NCBI GenBank assembly: GCA_905373325.1
Contig: CAJPTB010000036.1
Coordinates: 1 to 10,291 of the forward strand
DNA length: 10,291 nucleotides
From: an uncultured Ancrocorticia sp.
GTDB taxonomy: Bacteria > Actinomycetota > Actinomycetes > Actinomycetales > Actinomycetaceae
Direction: 5' to 3'
Positions 1-4,789 of this stretch are shown here, in pieces. The notes under the pieces were generated by a model that had not been told where the DNA came from, ran no database searches, and saw nothing but the letters and a program-made list of their open reading frames with translations. Numbering within the stretch: position 1 is the stretch's first letter; the number at the start of each line of letters is the position of its first letter. The position numbers and the translations under genes are program-made.

Positions 1-1
1 C

Positions 2-367
2 CCCACACCCCGACCGCCCTTCGACCACCTCACCACCCCAACCCTGCGACACCACGCCAGACTCACAAACCCAGAAGAAAACAGAGGCAGCGACGGCGAC
101 CGCCGGAACAACACCAACCACCACAACAACGACGACAGCCGGAACAGGCACGGCAACCAAGACACCCACGGCCACAACACCCACAACCAGGACAACACAA
201 AAACCCTCCAGGAAAACCTCCCAAAGGGCAACACACATATTAAAATTGGCGATGTTTCGTGTAAGACGACGATGGTGGAGCTAAGGGGATTCGAACCCCT
301 GACCTTCTCATTGCGAACGAGACGCGCTACCAACTGCGCCATAGCCCCTAGGACTCCAGTAGCTTAG
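2..367 (+). CDS. 3' end of an unidentified reading frame (partial, frame uncertain)
   Basis: Not recognised. The frame starting at base 2 is open from the window edge to a TAG at 365-367, and in its first 200 bases most codons end in C (AAC, CAC, GAC, ACC, GGC), as expected for a gene in high-GC DNA. It would encode a low-complexity tail rich in Asn, His, Asp, Arg and Thr. Two points argue against it: it runs antisense through the whole tRNA-Ala gene, and the other two plus frames are also open, closing at TAA 241-243 (Pro/Arg/Gln-rich) and TAA 282-284 (Thr/Ala-rich). Codon bias favours this frame; a stop before the tRNA favours the 241-243 frame. The Pro-rich start followed by a polar tail recalls C-termini of actinobacterial HNH/DUF222 proteins, but this is only a guess. 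The N-terminal part lies outside the window. Confidence 0.25.
   Translation, partial: PTPRPPFDHLTTPTLRHHARLTNPEENRGSDGDRRNNTNHHNNDDSRNRHGNQDTHGHNTHNQDNTKTLQENLPKGNTHIKIGDVSCKTTMVELRGFEPLTFSLRTRRATNCAIAPRTPVA
273..348 (-). tRNA. alaT: tRNA-Ala (anticodon CGC)
   Basis: Read on the minus strand, the gene folds into a full cloverleaf. The acceptor stem is GGGGCTA paired with TAGCTCC (one G-U type pair), the D arm is GCGC-AGTTGGTA-GCGC, the anticodon stem is TCTCG/TGAGA, and the T arm is AGGGG-TTCGAAT-CCCCT. The seven-base anticodon loop is TTCGCAA, so the anticodon is CGC (plus-strand 313-315), which reads the alanine codon GCG. The discriminator base is A at 276, and the 3' CCA is encoded in the DNA (273-275). 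A TAAGCT hexamer lies 12 bases upstream. The 3' end faces the compositionally odd segment 1-272. The isotype is firm; the gene symbol is only a conventional label. Confidence 0.96.
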
Positions 368-391
368 CACCTAGGAGCGCTTCAATTCCAA
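361..391 (-). promoter_or_regulatory. Candidate promoter of the tRNA-Ala gene
   Basis: On the minus strand a TTGGAA (plus 386-391) and a TAAGCT (plus 361-366) are separated by 19 bases. The -10 matches the actinobacterial TANNNT consensus and sits 12 bases before the first base of the mature tRNA, which leaves a short 5' leader. The spacer is slightly long. An overlapping TTGAAG would give a spacer of only 13, so the -35 is uncertain. Confidence 0.4.
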
Positions 392-528
392 CGCGCGAGT
401 GTTGGATCTGTCGCAGTCGCGGGAGTGCCTGCGACTCGAACGAGGCGGCAGGATGCTTTCGACGAGGCGAGCATGCGTTCTTGTTGGCGGGATGGACAGG
501 CTGGTCGCTACGGACATGCTCTGCAGTA

Positions 529-775
529 ACCGAGATGCGCGTTTGGCGGGACGGACTGCACTGTTGGAATCGAGGGTGCGCGTTTGAGAGAGCGGACATG
601 CGCGGTCAGGATCGAGGGCGCACGTTAGGCAGGGCGGATGGCGTTGTCGGGATCAAGGTGCGCATTTGGCAAGGCAGACAGACCTTATCGGGAGAGGGAT
701 GCACCCCGACGGCGCGGACATGCGCGGTCAGGATCGAGATACGCGTTTGGCAGGGCAAACATGCCCTGCCAAACG
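529..775. repeat. Degenerate tandem repeat, about 41-bp unit, six or so copies
   Basis: Copies begin with a motif close to ATCGAGGTGCGCGTTTGGCA at 529, 569, 611, 652, about 692 (most diverged) and 733, giving steps of 40, 42, 41 and 81 (two units). The second half of the unit resembles GGGCGGACATGCGCGGTCAG. Two copies share an identical 25-base stretch (592-616 and 714-738). A vaguer related copy may start near 468 and a fragment near 783. The unit length is not a multiple of three, so it is not a protein repeat. It lies wholly downstream of sepX. Confidence 0.7.
744..775 (-). terminator. Strong hairpin downstream of sepX, candidate terminator
   Basis: Arms 744-756 (CGTTTGGCAGGGC) and 763-775 (GCCCTGCCAAACG) are perfectly complementary over 13 bp around a 6-base loop. 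The hairpin starts 23 bases past the sepX stop codon, the expected place for a terminator. No U-tract follows on the minus strand, so termination would be of the U-poor type common in actinobacteria, or the structure is instead a 3'-end stabiliser. The left arm belongs to the last unit of the 41-bp repeat. Confidence 0.55.
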
Positions 776-798
776 GAGCCGTGCTTTTGGCGGGGCGA

Positions 799-2313
799 CT
801 AGGCCCGGCGGCGCTCCAGCAGCGCGTCCAGCACCGAGCCCCCGCTCAGCACCTCGGACGAGTGGCTGACTACCGAGGCCTCGACCGCACGCTCGACCTT
901 CGCCTGCGCCTCCCTCGCCTCGGCCGGGCTCAGCGGCACCTCGCCGGGAGCGCTTGGCATGACCACGCCGGTTGCGACGTCGTACCTCTCGCCAATCACC
1001 TGCGGGCGGTAGGGCACGGGCGCCGTCGCCGAGGCGGGCGCCGCGTACGGCTTGACAACCTTGCGATCGACCGATCCCGGCTTCAGCGTGTAGGAAGGCA
1101 TTTCGGCGCGACGGCTGGAAGCCCCGGCGCCGACACCGGCATCGGCAGAAGCATTGCCGACGGCGGGAGCATTGCCGACGACGCCGCCCGCGCCCCTCGC
1201 AGCGGGGCCGATGTTCCCACGCACGGTCGCGCCGCCGCGAGCGCTGCGTGAGGCGGAGCCCCCTGCATAAGAATCGTGGGACGAGCCATTGGAAGCAGAC
1301 GAGCCCTTCGAACTGGCCGAAGAGAAGCCCGTGCCGGAGCCCGCTCGAAGCCCGGCGTTCGAGGCGACGCCCTTGCGTGCGCCGACTCTGGGAGCGTTCG
1401 AGGCGTCGGACCCGACGCGACCGGCTGCCCTGTCGGCGGACTGACCGTCGCCATACGCGCCGAAGCCGCCGCTCTTGCCGGATGCGCCCGCTCCCGCTTT
1501 GCCGCCCGCTCCGGCCGCATCTGAGATTCGGGATGCCGCCTTCGAACGCTCGAAACGCCGGCGAAGCTCGCCCTCGATCCGGGCGGTCGCTGCGGCCTTC
1601 TGCGCGGCCGCCTTCCTGGCGGCCGCGCGCCGAGCAGCGGCGCGGGCCCCGTCGCTTTCGCGGACCTCGACGCGAGCCCCGCGAGCGGCCTTGTCCAGAG
1701 AGGCGCGCGCTTCGACGTCGGCCCTCTTCTTGGCGGACCTGCGCGCGGCGTCGGCGGCGACCTTGCGCCCTTGAGCGCGCCGCGGGCCGATCTCGGCGAC
1801 GATGTCCGCAAGCTCTTCGCGGTCGGCGGCGTCGGCCTCAGCCGCCTTACGGTAGACGTAGACGAAGCCTGCGCCGTATGCGAGCGTCGCCGCCGTCGCG
1901 ATTCCAGCGAACAGGGGGGATGCAAAGCCGATGGCCGCCCCCGCCCAGAGAAGAACGGCGAGCGCGGCTACAAGCGCCCCGCCGAAGAAACCCCGTTGAA
2001 GGTTAGCCGCGCGCTTCGACATCCGCGCCCTTACGCGGGCGCGGTCGCGCGCGAGCTCACGCACATCCTTCGTCACTCGCCCCCCAGCCATGTCAACCTC
2101 CGGCCGTTTGAAGAACACCGAGCCGCGCTGGCCGTCGTCATTGGGACGATCGGCGCCCGGTGCATCGCTCACCTTGAGCATTCTCAGGTCCTCGGAGTAA
2201 CGATCCTCCAGCGGTGCGTTCGCAAGAATCTCCCTGCGCTTTGACAGAGCAGGGATGACGAAGGCGATCAACAAGACAGTTGCGCCCAGTACGAAATACC
2301 CCTCGAAACCCAC
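799..2313 (-). CDS. sepX: SepX/GlpR-type membrane divisome protein
   Basis: A 504-residue membrane protein of the actinobacterial SepX (GlpR, receptor of the gephyrin-like protein Glp) family, which links the FtsZ-ring region to the membrane and to cell-wall growth. The N-terminus has the family layout: one transmembrane helix (residues 5-21), then a basic KRRE turn and a segment with DRYSEDLRML, matching the R-S-x-D-x-R-x-L pattern of relatives. Two more helices follow (109-129, 131-153), then a very Ala/Arg/Lys-rich, probably helical region (156-265), a Gly/Ser/Ala low-complexity linker (about 266-400), and a conserved-looking C-terminus ending SVLDALLERRRA. The GTG start is forced, because an in-frame TAG lies 9 bases upstream. 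No Shine-Dalgarno site is visible and the gene is probably leaderless. galU and glp, its usual neighbours, are absent. The family call is from recognition of layout and motifs. Confidence 0.8.
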   Translation of the reverse strand: MGFEGYFVLGATVLLIAFVIPALSKRREILANAPLEDRYSEDLRMLKVSDAPGADRPNDDGQRGSVFFKRPEVDMAGGRVTKDVRELARDRARVRARMSKRAANLQRGFFGGALVAALAVLLWAGAAIGFASPLFAGIATAATLAYGAGFVYVYRKAAEADAADREELADIVAEIGPRRAQGRKVAADAARRSAKKRADVEARASLDKAARGARVEVRESDGARAAARRAAARKAAAQKAAATARIEGELRRRFERSKAASRISDAAGAGGKAGAGASGKSGGFGAYGDGQSADRAAGRVGSDASNAPRVGARKGVASNAGLRAGSGTGFSSASSKGSSASNGSSHDSYAGGSASRSARGGATVRGNIGPAARGAGGVVGNAPAVGNASADAGVGAGASSRRAEMPSYTLKPGSVDRKVVKPYAAPASATAPVPYRPQVIGERYDVATGVVMPSAPGEVPLSPAEAREAQAKVERAVEASVVSHSSEVLSGGSVLDALLERRRA

Positions 2314-2325
2314 GGCACCACGCTA
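2313..2325 (-). promoter_or_regulatory. Candidate -10 box and leaderless start of sepX
   Basis: On the minus strand TAGCGT (plus 2320-2325, fitting TANNNT) lies exactly six bases before the GTG start. There is no ribosome binding site between them, so transcription would start at or next to the start codon. No convincing -35 is seen. The SAF-domain gene has the same arrangement (TAGCCT, six bases, ATG). Confidence 0.45.
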
Positions 2326-2531
2326 ACGGCAGGATGGATCGCGCACCATGAGGAGGAGCCGCGTGTTCCCAAAATCCATCCATGGGTGTAGATGCCCATG
2401 TGGCATGTAACTCTGGAATCGCATTACCACTCCTTTAAGCAGGCCCCGTTCCGCACGGCAGGCACCTCCCCTTCCGCGCGGTTTTCCGCGCCTCGCGGAC
2501 GCGTTCGCTTAAGATTACCGCCTGGAAGCGC

Positions 2532-2558
2532 GCGATCCGCCCAATCTGCGCGGATCGC
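2532..2558. repeat. Inverted repeat, 9-bp arms
   Basis: GCGATCCGC (2532-2540) and GCGGATCGC (2550-2558) are perfect reverse complements separated by nine bases. No T-run follows on either strand, so it looks more like a protein-binding dyad or RNA hairpin than a terminator. Confidence 0.5.
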
Positions 2559-2590
2559 ACTGAGAGTTGCGCGACACGCGACGCGCCACT

Positions 2591-2615
2591 CCGACGAAAG
2601 TATGACTTTCGTCGG
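2591..2615. repeat. Near-perfect palindrome, 11-bp arms with 3-base centre
   Basis: CCGACGAAAGT (2591-2601) and ACTTTCGTCGG (2605-2615) are perfect reverse complements around ATG. The tight centre suits a dimeric DNA-binding protein; as RNA it would be a very stable hairpin with a minimal loop. It lies about 280 bases upstream of sepX and 525 upstream of 5-FCL, and no T-tract follows. Confidence 0.6.
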
Positions 2616-3081
2616 CCTTCGTCCGAGCCCACTTCGACGCCCGCCGCTCCCGATTTGCTCCCGACCGAGTCGTTTCGGCGCGATGCCGCCTTTTACCCAA
2701 CCCCGCGCCGACGCCGGACGACGTCGAAGCCCTCGCTTACATCCGACGCCGGAGTGCGGCAACCGCGTGCCGAGACTCGCGTCGCACCCGTCGCCGGCCT
2801 GCACCGCACGAAACGCCCGAAGGCAACGCATCCAAACGGCCGGATGCCGCGGACTTCGGGGCATTCGATCCGTTCGCGGGGCAGCCGCGCGGACGCCGTC
2901 GCCGCGGCAAACAGCGGCGTCGCTTCGGCAGTCAACAAAGGATTTCACCAGATTTCCGTAAAGGATTTTTCAAGGTCGGCAAAGGCTTGCGACGGTGCGA
3001 TTGCGGCGTCGTGCCGCGCTCGTCCGGGGCGACGACGGCCTGGCAAGCCTCGCAGCGCGGCCCCTCTGCCGTGCCGACATC

Positions 3082-3110
3082 TCTTGTTTCGCCAAAGATC
3101 TCTCTATCTT
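3082..3110 (+). promoter_or_regulatory. Candidate promoter of the 5-FCL gene
   Basis: TATCTT at 3105-3110 fits the TANNNT -10 consensus. Upstream, TCTTGT (3082-3087) gives a 17-base spacer and the overlapping TTGTTT (3084-3089) gives 15. Transcription would begin near 3117, leaving a leader of about 24 bases with only a weak GAAAG as ribosome binding site. Confidence 0.4.
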
Positions 3111-3140
3111 TTCCCAGGGTCGTCATGAAAGAATTGAGCC

Positions 3141-3758
3141 ATGATTACAAAGACGGTGACTCTTCCGAACGTCGCCGACCTGGATGTCGAGGACGCCAAA
3201 CAGGAACTCCGCAAGGTCGCGCGCAAAAACCGGAGCAAGAGGTCGTTGCAGGCACGCGAGGACTTCGCCAGCACATGGGTTGACACAGCTTTGGACTTCC
3301 TAGGCGACGCGCAGGTCGTGGCGGCCTATGTGTCGATCAAGGAGGAGCCGCCCACGCTTGCCCTGTGTGACGCCATCGTCGCCTCGGGAAAGCGCCTCCT
3401 GCTGCCGAAACTCGGCCCGGGGCTCACGCGCGCCTGGGGCTGGTACACCGGCGCGCATGACCTTGACGTCCTTGCCCCGGGGCGCCCGCCCGAGCCCAGC
3501 GGCGAGGCGCTTGGCCCGGAGGCCCTTTCCCAGGTCGACGCCCTGCTCGTCCCCGCCCTTCTCATAGGCCGCGGAGGGACGCGCTTGGGCCAGGGGGGCG
3601 GTTGGTATGACCGCATCCTCAAGCAGATCAAGGACGACGCCAGGGTCGGCGCGATGGTCTACCCTGACGAGGTGGTCGATATGGAACTTCCGCAGGACGA
3701 GATGGACATGCGGATACCCTTTGTGGTGCTGCCAGAGTATTGGACGTCAACAGAATAA
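3141..3758 (+). CDS. 5-formyltetrahydrofolate cyclo-ligase
   Basis: A 205-residue cytoplasmic enzyme of the 5-FCL/MTHFS family, which converts 5-formyl-THF to 5,10-methenyl-THF using ATP and returns this storage folate to one-carbon metabolism. The family signature is clear at residues 137-160: VPALLIG, then GTRLGQGGGWYDRIL, corresponding to the P-x-x-A-F-D-x-x-G-x-R-L-G-x-G-x-G-x-Y-D-R motif. The basic start (K20, R24, R28, R31) fits the phosphate-binding segment and SIKEEPPT (65-72) the substrate-binding S-x-x-x-E-x-x-T segment. The C-terminal ELPQDEMDMRI fits the family end. Length is normal. ATG 3141 is the first start after an in-frame TGA three bases upstream. No other start is possible without losing the N-terminus. 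It is divergent from sepX; in many actinobacteria galU-glp lie between them. Confidence 0.93.
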   Translation: MITKTVTLPNVADLDVEDAKQELRKVARKNRSKRSLQAREDFASTWVDTALDFLGDAQVVAAYVSIKEEPPTLALCDAIVASGKRLLLPKLGPGLTRAWGWYTGAHDLDVLAPGRPPEPSGEALGPEALSQVDALLVPALLIGRGGTRLGQGGGWYDRILKQIKDDARVGAMVYPDEVVDMELPQDEMDMRIPFVVLPEYWTSTE

Positions 3759-3951
3759 GCCCGCGCCTTCTGCGCCGCTTGGCCGACGTCGTTTCACGCA
3801 CTGGTCGAGGCTGCGACGCCTTTCGAGGCAGTCCAACGTCTCTCGAAGCGACCTAAAGCTTTGAATGACGCAAACGTGAGCGGGTTTCACATAGATGCAC
3901 ACGCATACGCATAGCCAATCGAGAACAAACTTAAGAAATCACGTGGAAATC

Positions 3952-3968
3952 ACTCGCAACGCGCGAGT
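3952..3968 (+). repeat. Small hairpin preceding the terminator
   Basis: ACTCGC (3952-3957) pairs with GCGAGT (3963-3968) around a five-base loop, 13 bases before the larger terminator hairpin. It could be part of a structured 3' UTR or small RNA. Confidence 0.35.
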
Positions 3969-3981
3969 CTCATAACGTCGC

Positions 3982-4025
3982 AGGGGCGTCGGCTCTCCAT
4001 TGGAAGGCCGACGCCCCTTGTTTCG
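3982..4025 (+). terminator. Rho-independent terminator
   Basis: Arms AGGGGCGTCGGC (3982-3993) and GCCGACGCCCCT (4007-4018) pair perfectly over 12 bp, with a 13-base loop that can form a short inner TCC/GGA helix. TTGTTTC follows directly on the plus strand. It probably ends the 5-FCL transcript or a small RNA encoded after it. Confidence 0.8.
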
Positions 4026-4064
4026 CCCGATGCGAGCTGTGCCTCCGATCTACGCCCTTTTCCA

Positions 4065-4121
4065 AGCGAACCGTGCACCTTCCCCTAAAGCGAACCGTGC
4101 ACCTTCCCCTAAAGCGAAACG
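4065..4121. repeat. 24-bp tandem direct repeat upstream of fmdB
   Basis: Two identical 24-base units (4065-4088 and 4089-4112) are followed by the first bases of a third (AGCGAA, 4113-4118). Each unit contains AGCGAACCGTGCACCTTC, with GTGCAC as a palindromic core. The preceding bases (about 4050-4064) may be a decayed extra copy. The array lies 70-130 bases before the fmdB start, where tandem operators often lie. Confidence 0.85.
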
Positions 4122-4135
4122 CGTGGCGCGCCACG
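4122..4135. repeat. 14-bp perfect palindrome
   Basis: CGTGGCGCGCCACG is self-complementary without a spacer. It begins directly after the 24-bp repeat array and 57 bases before the fmdB start. It may be an operator or, as RNA, part of a leader hairpin. Confidence 0.5.
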
Positions 4136-4178
4136 GCGCCGCGGAGTAACCTTGGCCCTCGGATAAAGTTCGCTCTAG

Positions 4179-4194
4179 CAGGAGGCCCTTCGTG
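4179..4194 (+). promoter_or_regulatory. Ribosome binding site deciding the fmdB GTG start
   Basis: CAGGAGG (4179-4185) matches the anti-Shine-Dalgarno closely and is six bases from GTG at 4192, whose frame begins MPTYSYRC, the usual FmdB N-terminus. A TAAAGT at 4163-4168 could be the -10, but no good -35 is seen. Confidence 0.7.
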
Positions 4195-4692
4195 CCCACC
4201 TATTCGTATCGCTGCACCGAGTGCGGCAACGAGTTTGACGTTCGCCAGTCGTTTTCGGACGAGCCTTTGAAGGTCTGCGAAGCGTGCGGCGGCTCGCTCC
4301 GCAAGCTCTTCAACTCGGTCGGCATCGTCTTCAAGGGCTCAGGCTTCTATCACAACGATGCGCGGTCCTCCTCCGGCACGCTCCACTCGAAGAACTCGGA
4401 AGGGCGCGAAGCTTCGGATTCGGCCGGATCGGGGCCCGAGGAGAGCGCGAGCTCCGAAAACGGGAATTCGGGCTCACATTCGGGGAACGCGAACGCGCAT
4501 TCACAAGACACGGGCTCGCAAAGCGGGAGCGCAGACTCCGGTCGAGCAGTCGGTTCGGCGGGCGCTTCTACTTCGACAAGCGCCTCCACTTCGACAGGAA
4601 CCTCCACATCGAAGCGTCACGAAGCAGGCCCAGCCTCGGGCAAGCGCGGCACGGGAAGCCCCTCCCCCAAGAAAGTCGGCTCGCCCGCGTAG
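4192..4692 (+). CDS. fmdB: FmdB-family zinc-ribbon protein with long Ser-rich tail
   Basis: A 166-residue protein whose first 55 residues form the FmdB/CxxC_CxxC_SSSS regulatory zinc ribbon. It begins MPTYSYRCTECG, has four zinc ligands (C8, C11, C29, C32), and continues with the typical VGIVFKGSGFYHND. The family is named after a putative formamidase regulator, but its role in actinobacteria is not established. Most members are about 70-110 residues; here residues 56-166 are a low-complexity, Ser/Gly/Thr/Asn-rich tail that includes three 18-bp units encoding an (A/T)STS-type hexapeptide (4564-4617) and ends with a Lys/Arg/Pro/Ser segment. The GTG start is set by a strong AGGAGG. It is followed after 94 bases by the SAF gene, as in many actinobacteria. 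Function is unproven; the family is sure. Confidence 0.88.
   Translation: MPTYSYRCTECGNEFDVRQSFSDEPLKVCEACGGSLRKLFNSVGIVFKGSGFYHNDARSSSGTLHSKNSEGREASDSAGSGPEESASSENGNSGSHSGNANAHSQDTGSQSGSADSGRAVGSAGASTSTSASTSTGTSTSKRHEAGPASGKRGTGSPSPKKVGSPA
4564..4617 (+). repeat. 18-bp in-frame tandem repeat in the fmdB tail
   Basis: Three in-frame 18-base units (4564-4581, 4582-4599, 4600-4617) share a core near TCYACTTCGACA and encode ASTSTS, ASTSTG and TSTSKR. This looks like slippage or unequal-crossover growth of the Ser/Thr tail. Confidence 0.65.
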
Positions 4693-4774
4693 AGTTCGGG
4701 CCCACAGCTTGTGCGGACGCGCACCTCGTCCACAGGCGCGCTTCCTTCGGGAACGACGACGGCGCACACCGCCG

Positions 4775-4789
4775 TAGCCTGGCGGCATG
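4775..4789 (+). promoter_or_regulatory. Candidate -10 box and leaderless start of the SAF gene
   Basis: TAGCCT (4775-4780, TANNNT type) lies exactly six bases before ATG 4787 and there is no Shine-Dalgarno site. Its TAG is also an in-frame stop, so no earlier start is possible. The layout mirrors that of sepX. The -35 is not evident. Confidence 0.45.

Larger units (their letters stand above)
349..798. other. Gene-free stretch between tRNA-Ala and sepX
   Basis: No credible gene is visible. One long plus-strand frame runs through it from 481 and continues antisense to sepX to 1251, but it lacks the codon bias of the real genes and reflects low stop-codon frequency. The stretch holds the tRNA promoter region, a small inverted repeat (GTCGCAG at 410-416, CTGCGAC at 429-435), the degenerate tandem repeat and the strong hairpin listed separately. 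Confidence 0.7.
2314..3140. other. Gene-free stretch between divergent sepX and 5-FCL
   Basis: Overlapping frames of 60-190 codons are open on both strands (for example 2392-2961 plus and 2424-2948 minus). None has the third-position G/C enrichment of the neighbouring genes, a ribosome binding site or a recognisable motif, so I treat all as chance. It contains two perfect inverted repeats (2532-2558 and 2591-2615), an A/T-richer patch with a repeated AAAGGATTT (near 2937 and 2958), and a probable 5-FCL promoter at its right end. No remnant of galU, glp or rimJ could be read. Confidence 0.6.
3759..4191. other. Gene-free stretch between 5-FCL and fmdB
   Basis: No gene-like frame was found. It holds a small hairpin (3952-3968), a strong terminator (3982-4018) that is 223 bases past the 5-FCL stop, a 24-bp tandem repeat (4065-4121), a 14-bp palindrome (4122-4135) and the fmdB ribosome binding site. 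The distance from the 5-FCL stop to the terminator leaves room for a long 3' UTR or an independent small RNA, but I see no convincing promoter for one. Confidence 0.6.

Noticed and set aside
1..230. Diversity-generating retroelement template or variable repeat, suggested by skewed A/C composition
   Set aside because: No matching repeat copy or reverse transcriptase is present, and T-absence is not the adenine-specific signature expected.
529..775. CRISPR array
   Set aside because: Units are degenerate and directly contiguous, without unique spacers of constant length between exact repeats, and no cas gene is near.
481..1251. 256-codon plus-strand frame crossing the repeat region and antisense to sepX
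   Set aside because: It spans a non-triplet tandem repeat and then overlaps the well-supported sepX gene on the other strand. It has no ribosome binding site and no family resemblance.
1083..1925. 280-codon minus-strand frame inside sepX
   Set aside because: It is an out-of-frame shadow of the Ala/Arg/Gly-rich sepX region, with Arg/Pro-rich nonsense composition typical of high-GC shadows.
2392..2961. 189-codon plus frame and a 174-codon minus frame over nearly the same bases (2424-2948)
   Set aside because: Both strands are open because of few stop codons. Third positions show no G/C enrichment compared with real genes nearby, and no motif is visible.
2900..3140. 6S RNA or folate riboswitch upstream of 5-FCL
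   Set aside because: 6S RNA next to this gene is a proteobacterial arrangement. I saw neither its long central-bubble hairpin nor a THF-riboswitch core here.
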